DNA from: Pleomorphomonas oryzae DSM 16300
GTDB lineage: Bacteria; Pseudomonadota; Alphaproteobacteria; Rhizobiales; Pleomorphomonadaceae
Assembly (NCBI RefSeq): GCF_000422965.1
Contig: NZ_AUHB01000012.1
Coordinates: forward strand, 124,001 to 188,000
Length of the DNA: 64,000 bases
Direction of reading: 5' to 3'
Shown here in pieces: positions 1 to 11,624 of the stretch (positions are counted from its first letter, which is position 1; each line of letters opens with the position of its first letter). The translations under genes were made by a program, and so were the position numbers. The notes below the pieces were generated by a model. That model had not been told where the DNA came from and did no database searches. It worked only from the letters and a program-made list of their open reading frames with translations.

Positions 1-139
1 ACAAATCCAGGAACAGACGCTGGCCTTCATTCCGAAGATCCTGTCGATCTTCGTCGTGCTGCTCCTGACGCTGCCCTTTATGGCGGATTCGCTCAACAGC
101 TTCATGATCACCCTTTCCGAGTGGATCGTTCGCGGATGA
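1..139 (+). CDS. fliQ: Flagellar biosynthesis protein FliQ, C-terminal part
   Basis: Only the last 45 codons are in the window; reading begins at base 2. The fragment is a hydrophobic helix followed by a short amphipathic tail ending in SEWIVRG. FliQ is a small two-helix protein of the flagellar type III export gate and works with FliP, FliR, FlhB and FlhA in the inner membrane. The assignment rests on this sequence type and on the position directly before fliR: its stop codon overlaps the fliR start in an ATGA, which implies translational coupling. The N-terminal half lies outside the window. Confidence 0.85.
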   Translation, partial: QIQEQTLAFIPKILSIFVVLLLTLPFMADSLNSFMITLSEWIVRG

Positions 140-900
140 CCATTCACATCCTTCCCGATGTGACGGTAGTGTTCCTCCTGCTGTTCGCCCGGATCGGCGC
201 GCTCTGCATGCTGATGCCCGGCATCGGCGAGCAGACGATATCGTCGCGCGTTCGCTTGACCTTCGCCCTGCTGCTCACCGTCGTCTTTTATCCAGTGCTG
301 TCCAACCGGCTGCCGACCGGGCTTGCCAACGATATGAGCCGGTTGATCTTCACGCTGGTCGCCGAGGTGATCATCGGCGTCGCCATCGGCCTCACCGCCC
401 GCCTGCTGATGAGCGTGATCCAGACGGCGGGCACCGCCATTGCGTCCGACATCGGCCTGGGGTTTGCCCAGAGTGTCGATCCCACCATGGGGCAACAGGG
501 CGCCATCATTTCGTCCTTCCTGTCGGTGACGGGCGTCACCGTCATTTTCGTGACCGACCTGCACCATGTGGCGCTGGCCGGCATCGCCGGCAGCTACACC
601 ATGTTTCCGCCCGGCGAGATGGTGCCGGTGGCCGACTTCAAGGACGCCGCCATTCTGACCATCGCCGAGTCCTTCAAGACGGCGCTGCAGATTGCCGCGC
701 CCTTCATGGTATTTGCCCTGGTCTACAATCTCGGTCTCGGCGTGTTGCAGAAGCTGATGCCTCAGTTCCAGGTCTACTTCCTGGCAATGCCGCTCACCAT
801 CATGATCGGTCTTGCCATCCTCGCGTCGCTGATCGCCACCATCCTCGGCCTCTACCGGTCCTTCCTGGAAACCGGTCTGATGCGCCTCATCCCCAGTTGA
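136..900 (+). CDS. fliR: Flagellar export gate protein FliR
   Basis: FliR is an integral membrane component of the flagellar type III export gate. The 254-residue protein has about six hydrophobic segments. It contains the family-typical stretch around residues 90-125 (GLTARLLMSVIQTAG, then IGLGFAQSVDP) and a hydrophobic C-terminus ending near YRSFLETGLM. An in-frame GTG at 121 would lengthen it by five residues, but the ATG at 136 overlaps the fliQ stop codon (ATGA) and gives the normal FliR start, so I prefer it. flhB follows after 7 bases, so fliQ-fliR-flhB read as one operon. Confidence 0.93.
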   Translation: MTIHILPDVTVVFLLLFARIGALCMLMPGIGEQTISSRVRLTFALLLTVVFYPVLSNRLPTGLANDMSRLIFTLVAEVIIGVAIGLTARLLMSVIQTAGTAIASDIGLGFAQSVDPTMGQQGAIISSFLSVTGVTVIFVTDLHHVALAGIAGSYTMFPPGEMVPVADFKDAAILTIAESFKTALQIAAPFMVFALVYNLGLGVLQKLMPQFQVYFLAMPLTIMIGLAILASLIATILGLYRSFLETGLMRLIPS

Positions 901-907
901 GGTAGCC

Positions 908-1984
908 ATGGCCGGTTCGGACGACGACAGCGACAAAACAGAAGAACCTACCCAACGAAAACTCGAGCAGGCGCACGAGCAGGGCGACGTCATCAAGAGC
1001 ATGGAGGTGAGCACCTTCTTTGGGCTCGTCGCCGTGACTGCCGTCATCGGGCTCACCGGTTCAAGCATGACCAGCCTGCTGCTGCCGAACTTGCGTGGCC
1101 TCATCGAGCATGCTGCCGAGATTACCGTCGATGGGGGTGGTTTGCGCCGCCTCTACTTCACGCTGGTCGGCGGCTTTCTGATCGCACTGGCCTTTCCACT
1201 GGTGCTGATGGCGCTCGGCGGTATCGCCGGCAACCTTGCTCAGCACCGCATGGTGTTTTCGTGGAAATCGCTGGAGCCCCGGTTCGACAAGGTGTCACCG
1301 CTCGCCGGCCTCAAGCGCATGTTCTCGCCGGAGAGCCTGGCCAACTTCGTCAAGGGCCTCCTGAAGATCGCCATGCTCGGCACCGTGATGGTGTCCGTGC
1401 TGTGGCCGGAGCGCGACCGGCTCGACGCGCTTGTTACCATTGACATTGCGCGCACGATCCCGGTGGCGGAATCGCTGACGTTGCGCATGCTCGGCTTCAT
1501 GTTGGCGCTGATGTTTTTCATCGCTGCCATCGACTATTTGTGGGCGCGCTTCCGCTACATGAAGCGCCAGCGCATGTCGCTGCAGGAAGTCAAGGACGAG
1601 CACAAGCAGACCGAAGGCGACCCTCACATCAAGGGCCGTATCCGGGCGATACGTATGCAGCGGGCCAAGCAGCGCATGATGCAGAAGGTGCCGGAGGCGA
1701 CGGTGGTGGTCACCAACCCGACCCATTATGCCGTGGCGCTGAAATACGACCAGTCGACGCCGGCGCCGATCTGCGTCGCCAAGGGTGTCGACGAGGTTGC
1801 CCTGCGCATCCGCGAGCTTGCGAAAACCTCTGATGTGCCGATCGTCGAAAACCCGCCGCTCGCCCGCGCGCTCTATGCCAGCGTCGATCTCGACGAAGCC
1901 ATCCCCGAGCAGCACTACAAGGCGGTAGCGCAGGTGGTGGGCTACGTCATGAATCTCAAGAAGAAGGCGAGCTGGCGGTCGTGA
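908..1984 (+). CDS. flhB: Flagellar export protein and substrate-specificity switch FlhB
   Basis: FlhB controls the switch from rod/hook to filament export. The 358-residue protein has the usual architecture: a charged N-terminus (DDDSDKTEEPTQRKLEQA), four membrane segments between about residues 30 and 210, and a cytoplasmic domain. That domain carries the autocleavage site NPTH at about residues 269-272 (VVTNPTHYAVAL), where cleavage occurs between Asn and Pro. The conserved linker MSLQEVKDEHKQTEGDP precedes it. The length matches the family. The gene directly follows fliR and ends before a 188-base spacer leading to cckA. Confidence 0.96.
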   Translation: MAGSDDDSDKTEEPTQRKLEQAHEQGDVIKSMEVSTFFGLVAVTAVIGLTGSSMTSLLLPNLRGLIEHAAEITVDGGGLRRLYFTLVGGFLIALAFPLVLMALGGIAGNLAQHRMVFSWKSLEPRFDKVSPLAGLKRMFSPESLANFVKGLLKIAMLGTVMVSVLWPERDRLDALVTIDIARTIPVAESLTLRMLGFMLALMFFIAAIDYLWARFRYMKRQRMSLQEVKDEHKQTEGDPHIKGRIRAIRMQRAKQRMMQKVPEATVVVTNPTHYAVALKYDQSTPAPICVAKGVDEVALRIRELAKTSDVPIVENPPLARALYASVDLDEAIPEQHYKAVAQVVGYVMNLKKKASWRS

Positions 1985-2172
1985 ATGAGCATGACCACGA
2001 CGGGGATAAGCGCCAAAAGCTGGTATCATCCGCTCCAATTCACGAAAAGGCGCAAGTCAGCGTTTGCCTCGTCACGGGCGATTGCTAAAGATCATGGCGT
2101 GAACAGACGATTCCCGGCGGGCGCGCGAACTCACGCAGCGCGGCACCGGCAGGCGGGCAGGGCAAGAGCAGC
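1985..2172 (+). other. Spacer between flhB and cckA
   Basis: This 188-base stretch has an open frame starting with an ATG that abuts the flhB stop. Its translation is basic and low in recognisable content, and I see no Shine-Dalgarno sequence of its own. I saw no clear hairpin terminator, so cckA may be read from the flagellar operon as well as from its own promoter. Confidence 0.4.
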
Positions 2173-4716
2173 ATGAATGAAACCGAACCGTCGGCACCTT
2201 CCGTTGAAACGCCGATCGTCGACCGTTCCGAGCGCGGCGGCAACGTCGGCTTGGTGATTGCCTTAGCGCTGGCGCTGGTGGCCGCCGCTGCGGTGTTCGC
2301 GGTACTCGACCGGGCAGCTGCCGAACCCTATGTGCTCGGCCTCCTCGGCCTCTTGGCAGTGATCGGCGTGTTCTCGCTGTTCGCCATCGCCATCGGCCTC
2401 GTCCGCCTGTCCTCGCGCAACGACGGCCAAGTGCAGCTCGCCAAGCGCTTCCTCGACACGATGACCGACGGCGTCTGCGTGACCGACGGCGACGGCCGCA
2501 TCGTCTACGCCAATGCCACCTATGGCCGGCTGATCCGCGCCGAGTCGGCCGTTGATGTCCGCACCGTCGAGCGGGTGTTCTCGGGCGATCCCGACACCGC
2601 CGACGTGATCTTCCGTCTCGCCCAGGCGTCGCGGGAAGGGCGGCGAGCGACGGAAGAGGTGCGCGTTGCCCACCCGCTCGGTCGCATCGACGGGCCGGCT
2701 CGCTGGTACCGCATCCGTGTGCGGCCGCTCAACGGTCTGTTCCAGCCGCTCAATGTCTGGCAGGTGGCCGATATCACCCGCGACCGCGACGAACAGGAGA
2801 ACAGCTTCCAGGCGCTGCAGCGGGCGGTGAATTTCCTCGATCACGCGCCGGCCGGCTTCCTGTCGGCCAACGCGCTCGGCCGCGTGGTTTACATGAACGC
2901 CACGCTGACCGACTGGCTCGGCTACGACCTCGCCGAATTCGAGGCCGGCGCCATGCAGCTCAAAGAGATTGTGGTCGGCGACGGCGTGGCGCTGCTCGAC
3001 GGCATTCGCGGCGCCTCGGGCGAGGTGAAGACCGGCATCGTCGATCTCGACATGATGAAGCGCAACGGCCAGATCCTGCCGGTCCGCATCATCCACCGCG
3101 TGCCGGTGGGCAGCGACGGTTCGGTCGGCGACAGCCGCACGCTGGTGCTGAACCGCTCGCCGGGCGAGGATGTCTCGGAGTCGCTACGCGCTGCCGAAGT
3201 GCGTTTCACCCGCTTCTTCAACAACACGCCGGCCGCCATCGCCTCCATCGACAAGGAAGGCCGCATCGGCCGCAACAACGCGCCGTTCATGCGCCTGTTC
3301 GGCGCCTCGATCAAACCGGACGCCTCGGCACCGCGCGGCCGTCTTGCCGACGTGGTTGCCGAGCGCGACCGCAAGGCGATCTCCGAGGCGATCGTGTCGG
3401 CGGTGAACGGGCAGGGCAATATCACCGGCATCGACGTGTCTCTGCCCGGCGAGGGCGATCGTTCGGCTCGCTTCTATGTCTCGACCGTCGAGGAAGGGGC
3501 CGGCGACGGCGAGGTGGCGATTGTCTACGCGCTGGAGACCACCGAACAGCGGGCGCTGGAGGCGCAGTTCGCGCAGGGCCAGAAGATGCAGGCGGTCGGC
3601 CAGCTGGCCGGCGGCGTGGCGCACGACTTCAACAACGTGCTGACCGCCATCATCGGCTTCTCCGACCTGCTGCTGAACAACCACCGGCCGACCGATCCGT
3701 CCTTCCAGGACATCATGAACATCAAGCAGAACGCCAACCGCGCCGCCGGCCTCGTCCGGCAGCTCCTGGCCTTCTCGCGGCGCCAGACGCTGCGGCCGCA
3801 GGTGTTGGTGCTCTCCGATGTGCTGGCGGAACTGTCCAACCTCTTGAGCCGGCTCCTTGGTGAGAAGGTGCAGCTCAAGGTCAACAACGGCCGCGACGTC
3901 TGGCCGGTGATGGCCGACCTCAACCAGTTCGAGCAGGTGGTGATCAACCTCGCGGTCAATGCCCGCGATGCCATGACCAAGGCCGGCAAGCTGGAGATCC
4001 GCACCTCCAACGTCACGGCGGCCGATTGCGCCAAATCCTACACCTTCAAGGGTATGCCGGCCGCCGACTACGTGCATATCGAGGTGGAGGACAACGGCTC
4101 GGGCATGACGCCGGAGATCATGGAGAAGATCTTCGATCCCTTCTTCTCGACCAAGGAGGTCGGCAAGGGCACCGGCCTCGGCCTATCCACCGTCTACGGC
4201 ATCGTCAAGCAGACCGGCGGCTACATCTATCCGGTGTCGGAGCTGGGGGTGGGGACCACCTTCCACATCTTCCTGCCGCGCCACGAAGCGCCGGCCGAAG
4301 CGATGCCGAAGAAGAACGTCGAAGCCACGCCGATGGCCGATCTCACCGGTACCGCATCAATCCTGCTGGTCGAGGACGAAGAGGCGGTGCGCGCTTTTGC
4401 CGCCCGCGCGCTGATGTCGCGCGGCTATACCGTCCACGAGGCATCGACCGGCGCCGAGGCGCTGGAGGTGATGGCCGAAGTGGGCGGCAAGGTCGATCTA
4501 GTGGTGTCGGACGTGGTGATGCCGGAGATGGACGGGCCGACGCTGCTTCGGGAGCTGCGCAAGACGCAGCCCGACCTCAAGATCATCTTCGTATCGGGTT
4601 ATGCCGAGGACGCCTTCAAGAAGAACCTGCCGGAAAACGAGCAGTTCAACTTCCTGCCCAAGCCCTTCTCGCTGAAGCAGCTGGCAACGACGGTGAAGGA
4701 AACGCTGGCCGAATGA
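2173..4716 (+). CDS. cckA: Cell-cycle hybrid histidine kinase CckA
   Basis: CckA feeds phosphate through ChpT to the master regulator CtrA and controls DNA replication and division timing in alphaproteobacteria. The 847-residue protein has two membrane helices (about residues 24-47 and 53-78), PAS-type sensor regions between about 90 and 450, a HisKA domain with phospho-acceptor His484 (GGVAHDFNN), a HATPase domain (NARDAM, then DNGSGM and [11 protein letters not shown]), and a C-terminal receiver domain with Asp780 ([12 protein letters not shown]). The kinase and receiver in one chain, together with the PAS/membrane layout and length, fit CckA. The neighbouring flagellar operon is consistent with the CtrA regulon and a common Hyphomicrobiales gene order. 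The ATG at 2173 is preceded by a weak purine-rich stretch. Confidence 0.93.
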   Translation: MNETEPSAPSVETPIVDRSERGGNVGLVIALALALVAAAAVFAVLDRAAAEPYVLGLLGLLAVIGVFSLFAIAIGLVRLSSRNDGQVQLAKRFLDTMTDGVCVTDGDGRIVYANATYGRLIRAESAVDVRTVERVFSGDPDTADVIFRLAQASREGRRATEEVRVAHPLGRIDGPARWYRIRVRPLNGLFQPLNVWQVADITRDRDEQENSFQALQRAVNFLDHAPAGFLSANALGRVVYMNATLTDWLGYDLAEFEAGAMQLKEIVVGDGVALLDGIRGASGEVKTGIVDLDMMKRNGQILPVRIIHRVPVGSDGSVGDSRTLVLNRSPGEDVSESLRAAEVRFTRFFNNTPAAIASIDKEGRIGRNNAPFMRLFGASIKPDASAPRGRLADVVAERDRKAISEAIVSAVNGQGNITGIDVSLPGEGDRSARFYVSTVEEGAGDGEVAIVYALETTEQRALEAQFAQGQKMQAVGQLAGGVAHDFNNVLTAIIGFSDLLLNNHRPTDPSFQDIMNIKQNANRAAGLVRQLLAFSRRQTLRPQVLVLSDVLAELSNLLSRLLGEKVQLKVNNGRDVWPVMADLNQFEQVVINLAVNARDAMTKAGKLEIRTSNVTAADCAKSYTFKGMPAADYVHIEVEDNGSGMTPEIMEKIFDPFFSTKEVGKGTGLGLSTVYGIVKQTGGYIYPVSELGVGTTFHIFLPRHEAPAEAMPKKNVEATPMADLTGTASILLVEDEEAVRAFAARALMSRGYTVHEASTGAEALEVMAEVGGKVDLVVSDVVMPEMDGPTLLRELRKTQPDLKIIFVSGYAEDAFKKNLPENEQFNFLPKPFSLKQLATTVKETLAE

Positions 4717-4740
4717 AGGCGGCCTGAAGCTGAAAATGAA

Positions 4741-4776
4741 GCCGGGGCCGGCGAACCAGCCCCGGCTTTATTGTTT
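4741..4776. terminator. Hairpin terminator between cckA and psuG
   Basis: An 8-bp perfect stem (GCCGGGGC at 4741-4748 with GCCCCGGC at 4759-4766) is followed by TTTATTGTTT. It lies between the convergent cckA and psuG genes and most clearly terminates cckA on the plus strand. Confidence 0.8.
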
Positions 4777-4778
4777 CA

Positions 4779-5690
4779 TCAGGCCTTCAGCGCCTTGGCG
4801 ACGTCGGCGGCAAGGCGGGCGTTGTTCATGACCAGCGCGATGTTGGTCTTGAGCGAGGAGCCGGCGGTGCGCTCGAACATGTCGGCGAGCAGATAGGGCG
4901 TTACCTCCTTGGCCGAGATGCCGGCTGCCTTGGCCGACGCCAGCGAGGCGGAAATGAAGCCCTGCATGCGGACGGCCGGGATCTCGTCGGTCTCGGGCAC
5001 CGGATTGGCGATCAGCATGCCGCCGTCGATGCCGATGGTCTCGCGCGCCTTTTGGAAGGCGGCAATCTCAGCAGCGGAATCGAGCCGCAGCGGCGCTTTC
5101 AGGCCAGAGCCGCGCGACCAGAAGGCCGGGAACTCGTCGGTGCGATAGCCGACCACCGGCACGCCCTTGGTCTCCAGCACTTCCAGCGTTTTCGGCAGGT
5201 CGAGGATCGCCTTGGCGCCAGCGGCGACGACGATCACCGACGTGCGGCCCAGTTCCTCGAGATCGGCGGAGATGTCGAAGCTCTCCTCGGCGCCCTGATG
5301 CACGCCGCCGATGCCACCGGTGGCGAAGACGTCGATGCCGGCGAGGCGGGCGCAGATCATCGTGGCGGCGACGGTGGTCGAGCCCGGACGGCCGGTGGCC
5401 AGCGCAAAGGCGAGGTCGGCGCGCGACAGCTTCATGACGCCAGTCATGGTGCCGAGGCGGTCGAGCGTTTCGGCATCGAGGCCGACGCGGATCTTGCCTT
5501 CGAGGACGGCGATGGTGGCCGGCACGGCACCACGGTTGCGGATCTCCGCCTCGACGGCGCGCGCCGTCTCGACGTTGTCCGGATAGGGCATACCGTGGGT
5601 GACGATTGTGGACTCAAGCGCGACGACCGGCTTGCCGGCAGCGATCGCGGCTTCGACTTCAGGCGAATAGACGAGTGGCAGGGATGCCAT
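4779..5690 (-). CDS. psuG: Pseudouridine-5'-phosphate glycosidase
   Basis: PsuG reversibly cleaves pseudouridine 5'-phosphate to uracil and ribose 5-phosphate, the second step of pseudouridine catabolism. The 303-residue protein begins with SPEVEAA and PVVALESTIVTHGMPYP, the conserved N-terminal block of the family. It continues with GKIRVGL, TTVAATM, FATGGIGGVH, VVAAGAKAILDLPKTLE, and ends with a helix containing SLKTNIALVMNNARLAA. Length agrees with E. coli PsuG (about 310). Two adjacent ATG codons occur; the second (5690) has GGAGG four bases upstream and is preferred over 5693. A longer basic N-terminus is possible but unlike the family. The PfkB kinase upstream on the same strand is its likely pathway partner. 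Confidence 0.93.
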   Translation of the reverse strand: MASLPLVYSPEVEAAIAAGKPVVALESTIVTHGMPYPDNVETARAVEAEIRNRGAVPATIAVLEGKIRVGLDAETLDRLGTMTGVMKLSRADLAFALATGRPGSTTVAATMICARLAGIDVFATGGIGGVHQGAEESFDISADLEELGRTSVIVVAAGAKAILDLPKTLEVLETKGVPVVGYRTDEFPAFWSRGSGLKAPLRLDSAAEIAAFQKARETIGIDGGMLIANPVPETDEIPAVRMQGFISASLASAKAAGISAKEVTPYLLADMFERTAGSSLKTNIALVMNNARLAADVAKALKA

Positions 5691-5883
5691 CATGCCTCCG
5701 AATGTGGCCGCACGACATGGCCACGGAGTGGGCACGCGACGTCGGCGGCGGGTGATGGATCTCCGAGCCAAACCCTATACGACGAGAGGGACGGCTTGCG
5801 AAAGAGGAAAGACGCAGATTCGCAAAAAGTTGAAGATTATCGTTTCTTTTCAATGTGAGCGCAGCGCTTTGGCGCGCTGCTTG

Positions 5884-6780
5884 TCAGGTCTCGGCCCGCT
5901 CTCCGGCCTTCAGAGCCGCCGCCAAGACGTCTTTCGGCAGCTCGCCGAGCGCGCCCGCGGTGGCGAGCGCGGCGCGGGCGGCTGCCATGCCAACCTCGAC
6001 GGCGGCAACGAGCGGGGCACCTGCCGACAATGCCAACAGCAGGCCGGCGGTTTGAGCGTCACCGACGCCGGTGACGTCGACCACCTCGGCCGGCTGTGGC
6101 GTCAGTTCGGTAATCTGCCCGGCTTCGAGAATGGCCAGCGGTTTCGATCCGCCAGTGATCACCGCCCGCCGGGCGCCAGCGGCGGCCAGCCGTTCGGCAG
6201 CTTCGATCGGCCTGTTCACCTGATGGCCAACCAGCAACTCCGCCGAAGGAAGGTTGCAGATAAAAAGGGCGCCGGAAGCAACGAGTGGCTTGAGGCGCGG
6301 CGCCTTGGCGCGGGATATGGCGTCCAGCACCAATCTGTCACCATGGGCTTCGGCGAGCCGAGCCAACTCGTGAGGAGCGAGATTGGCGTCGGCGAACACC
6401 AGCGGCCCTCCAGCGCCTTCGAGGGCGGCCGGCGGCAGCACGAAGCCGTCGTAAAGGCCGAGGTCGGAGATGGCCGACACGAGTTCGCCGGCCTCGTCAT
6501 GGACCGCGAGATAGGTGCCGGTCCGACCCTTGGCATCCACCACCATCGCAGCGGTATCGATGCCGGCCGAGGAGAGCTCGGCTCTGAGTTCGCGACCGGC
6601 AGCGTCGTCGCCGACCACCGAAACGAAGCGGCAGGGTGCCCCGGCCCGTCCCAGCAGCACCACGACATTGCGCGCCACACCGCCGGGGCGGCGCGTCACG
6701 ATTCCTGGACAGGACGTTGCGGGCTCGTAGACGAAGCTCGCCCGGCCAAGTACGTCCTGATGGCAGCCGCCGACGACCAA
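5884..6780 (-). CDS. PfkB-family sugar kinase, probable pseudouridine kinase
   Basis: This is a ribokinase-fold (PfkB) kinase, and its position upstream of psuG suggests it phosphorylates pseudouridine to pseudouridine 5'-phosphate (PsuK role). Visible features are VVGGCHQD at the start, the glycine-rich GGVARNVVVLLGRAG signature around residue 35, SVVGDDAAG, and the C-terminal anion-hole/catalytic-base motif DVTGVGDAQTAGLLLALSAG, where Asp of GVGD is the catalytic base. The start is uncertain. There is no in-frame ATG near the N-terminus; TTG at 6780 lies inside the first beta strand, and the frame stays open upstream, where a CTG about 39 bases earlier is preceded by AGGGAGAA. About 190 bases separate the gene from psuG. 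Another PfkB substrate cannot be excluded. Confidence 0.8.
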   Translation of the reverse strand: MVVGGCHQDVLGRASFVYEPATSCPGIVTRRPGGVARNVVVLLGRAGAPCRFVSVVGDDAAGRELRAELSSAGIDTAAMVVDAKGRTGTYLAVHDEAGELVSAISDLGLYDGFVLPPAALEGAGGPLVFADANLAPHELARLAEAHGDRLVLDAISRAKAPRLKPLVASGALFICNLPSAELLVGHQVNRPIEAAERLAAAGARRAVITGGSKPLAILEAGQITELTPQPAEVVDVTGVGDAQTAGLLLALSAGAPLVAAVEVGMAAARAALATAGALGELPKDVLAAALKAGERAET

Positions 6781-6913
6781 AAGTGGTCCGAAGCCGCCGT
6801 TTCGATTCCCCGCGCTCAGCGCTTTTCTCCCTATTTTCCGGTGCCTTAGTCCTGCCGGAACACGACGGGAACGAAATCAGACTTGTATTTTTATGTCAAG
6901 GACATATATCCGC

Positions 6914-6941
6914 TTGCTCATAGGAACAAATCGTGTACATT
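6914..6941 (+). promoter_or_regulatory. recA promoter with LexA-like site
   Basis: GAAC-N7-GTAC lies at 6924-6938. Read on the other strand this is GTAC-N7-GTTC, one mismatch from the alphaproteobacterial LexA direct repeat GTTC-N7-GTTC. It overlaps a candidate promoter, TTGCTC (6914-6919), 16-bp spacer, TACATT (6936-6941), placed about 50 bases before the recA start. LexA control of recA is established biology; this particular site is inferred by eye. Confidence 0.6.
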
Positions 6942-6991
6942 GACCGTGAGTTTGAAATCCGGGAACGGTCGTGAAATAAGGAGCGGAGCCA

Positions 6992-8077
6992 GTGTCGCAG
7001 AATTCACTTCGCCTCGTGGAAGGAACCTCCATGGACAAGACTAAGGCGCTCGACGCCGCCCTGTCGCAGATCGAACGGGCCTTCGGCAAGGGGTCTATCA
7101 TGCGCCTCGGCAAGGGGCAGGTGGTGGAAGTGGAGACGGTGCCGACCGGCTCGCTCGGCCTTGATATCGCGCTCGGCATCGGCGGTCTGCCCAAGGGGCG
7201 TATCGTCGAGATCTACGGACCGGAATCGTCGGGCAAGACGACGCTGGCGCTGCACACGGTGGCCGAGGCGCAGAAGCGCGGCGGCGTTTGCGCCTTCATC
7301 GATGCCGAGCATGCGCTCGATCCGGTCTATGCCCGCAAGCTGGGCGTCAACCTTGATGATCTCCTGATTTCGCAGCCGGATGCCGGCGAGCAGGCGCTGG
7401 AGATCACCGACACGCTGGTTCGCTCCGGCGCCGTCGACGTGCTGGTCATCGACTCGGTGGCGGCGTTGACGCCGCGGGCCGAACTCGAGGGCGAAATGGG
7501 CGACCAGCTGCCCGGCCTGCAGGCCCGTTTGATGAGCCAGGCGCTGCGCAAGCTCACCGCCTCGGTTTCCAAGTCGAAGACCATGGTCATCTTCATCAAC
7601 CAGATCCGCATGAAGATCGGCGTGATGTTCGGCAGCCCGGAAACGACGACCGGCGGCAACGCGCTCAAGTTCTATGCGTCGGTGCGTCTCGACATCCGCC
7701 GCATCGGTGCGCTGAAGAACCGCGAGGAGATCGTCGGCAACCAGACCCGCGTCAAGGTGGTCAAGAACAAGCTGGCGCCGCCGTTCCGCGAGGTCGAGTT
7801 CGACATCCTCTACGGCGAAGGCGTGTCCAAGGTGGGCGAACTGATCGATCTCGGCGTCAAAGCCGGCATCGTCGAGAAGTCCGGTGCTTGGTTCTCCTAC
7901 AATAGCCAGCGCCTCGGGCAGGGTCGCGAGAACGCCAAGCAGTTCCTGCGCGAGAACGAAGCGTTGGCGAACGAGATCGAGGCGGCCATTCGTCAGAACG
8001 CGGGTGTCATTGCCGACTCGATCCTCAAGGGTGCACCCGAGGACGACGCCGACGGAACGGCGCCTGAACTCGAGTGA
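6992..8077 (+). CDS. recA: Recombinase RecA
   Basis: RecA forms the ATP-dependent DNA strand-exchange filament and triggers LexA self-cleavage. The 361-residue protein has Walker A GPESSGKT at residues 76-83, the Walker B strand [12 protein letters not shown], loop L1/L2 regions ([21 protein letters not shown] in two pieces; [20 protein letters not shown] in two pieces), and an acidic C-terminal tail. I chose the GTG at 6992 because [10 protein letters not shown] matches alphaproteobacterial RecA N-termini and a strong AAGGAG lies just upstream; the ATG 39 bases later would remove a conserved N-terminal helix. A LexA-like site covers the promoter. recX is not adjacent: it lies 42 kb away at 49277. 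Confidence 0.98.
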   Translation: MSQNSLRLVEGTSMDKTKALDAALSQIERAFGKGSIMRLGKGQVVEVETVPTGSLGLDIALGIGGLPKGRIVEIYGPESSGKTTLALHTVAEAQKRGGVCAFIDAEHALDPVYARKLGVNLDDLLISQPDAGEQALEITDTLVRSGAVDVLVIDSVAALTPRAELEGEMGDQLPGLQARLMSQALRKLTASVSKSKTMVIFINQIRMKIGVMFGSPETTTGGNALKFYASVRLDIRRIGALKNREEIVGNQTRVKVVKNKLAPPFREVEFDILYGEGVSKVGELIDLGVKAGIVEKSGAWFSYNSQRLGQGRENAKQFLRENEALANEIEAAIRQNAGVIADSILKGAPEDDADGTAPELE

Positions 8078-8145
8078 GGGCAGGGCTGCCACAGCCTCCT
8101 CTCGGGAGGTGAAGGCGGGCGCCCGGCGCCGGTTCGGAGGAATCG

Positions 8146-8541
8146 ATGCAGTTTCGCAATCCGGCCGGCGTCCATGCGCCGGTCGCCGCTTATAGCCACC
8201 AAGTCGAGGTATCGGCGGGTGCCCGTTGGCTGGTGTTGGCCGGCCAGGTCGGCATACGGCCTGATGGTGTTTTGCCGGACGACGCAGCCGAGCAGCTCGA
8301 GGTGGCGCTTGATAATGTCCGCCGTAATCTCGATGCGGCGGGTATGACGATTGGTGACCTCGTCAAGGTGACGACCTATCTGGTCGGGGAGGTCGATCCC
8401 GACCGACGGCGGCAGATATTCGGCGCATTTTTCGGCGACCATAGGCCCTGCACGACGCTTCTTTACGTCTCGGCGCTGGGCACGCCCGCCCTCAACGCAG
8501 AGGTCGACGCCTGGGCGGCATGTGAGATGCCGACGAGCTGA
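8146..8541 (+). CDS. RidA/YjgF-family protein
   Basis: This 131-residue protein has the chorismate-mutase-like RidA fold signature: WLVLAGQVGIRPDG, then QLEVALDNVRRNLDAAGM and VKVTTYLV. RidA proteins hydrolyse reactive enamine/imine intermediates released by PLP enzymes. The usual substrate-binding arginine region near the C-terminus reads HRPCTTLLYVSALGTPALNAEVDAWA: the Arg-Pro precedes a conserved-looking strand and the final Glu is in place. The ATG has GGAGGAATCG directly upstream. It lies 68 bases after recA on the same strand and could be read through from it. The exact subgroup and substrate are not determinable. Confidence 0.85.
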   Translation: MQFRNPAGVHAPVAAYSHQVEVSAGARWLVLAGQVGIRPDGVLPDDAAEQLEVALDNVRRNLDAAGMTIGDLVKVTTYLVGEVDPDRRRQIFGAFFGDHRPCTTLLYVSALGTPALNAEVDAWAACEMPTS

Positions 8542-8889
8542 TACGGCCCGTTGGGCAAAAAGCAGCTACTCCGCAATGAAATCGCTCCGTTGCAGTCGTC
8601 CACCGCCGCTGGACAGGCGCATAGCCGGCGGCTAAATAACCCTTTGCCTTGCCTGGAACCGATATCGTCGGAGCCGGTCTGGCCCGCGCGTTCTTCCCAC
8701 CGAGGCATGCCGTCAGGGCGCCGCCCGGATGGCTGGAACGATCCGCCGGCCGGTGCCCGTTTCTTCGATCGCTCGACGCAGGGCTCTGGGTTGCGGGAGC
8801 GTGCGAGCGGCTCGCGGGAAATGGGGTTCGGACGGATTGGCCGCGCGTGATGCGGGCGATGCCGTCCCAGCGCAGGCAGGCGGATCGTC
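8542..8889 (+). other. Gap upstream of alaS, no gene recognised
   Basis: These 348 bases contain open frames on both strands, but none has a convincing ribosome site or a recognisable translation. Some G/C-rich inverted segments are present (for example around 8600-8633), but none has a T-run. The stretch presumably holds the 3' end of the RidA transcript and the alaS promoter. I identified neither with confidence. Confidence 0.4.
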
Positions 8890-11544
<2,655 letters not shown>

Positions 11545-11570
11545 AGCCTGGCCGACAGCCCAAAATAACG

Positions 11571-11606
11571 ACGCCCGTCCGAGCGGTGGCTCGGGCGGGC
11601 GTTTGC
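11571..11606. terminator. Hairpin terminator after alaS
   Basis: A 14-bp stem with one wobble pair pairs 11571-11584 (ACGCCCGTCCGAGC) with 11589-11602 (GCTCGGGCGGGCGT) around a GGTG loop, followed by TTGCTTTG. It lies between convergent alaS and the PadR gene and can serve alaS. Confidence 0.8.
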
Positions 11607-11624
11607 TTTGGGATGGAAGCCGCG

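Noticed and set aside
1985-2176. Open frame of 63 codons directly after the flhB stop
   Set aside because: It has no ribosome site of its own, its translation is basic and unlike any family I know, and it would overlap the cckA start.
5859-5880. GCAGCGC/GCGCTGC hairpin after the PfkB kinase as a terminator
   Set aside because: No T-run follows on the minus strand and the loop is irregular, so I could not support termination.
8542-8889. Possible T-box or other tRNA-sensing leader upstream of alaS
   Set aside because: No T-box landmarks are visible and such leaders are not expected in alphaproteobacteria.
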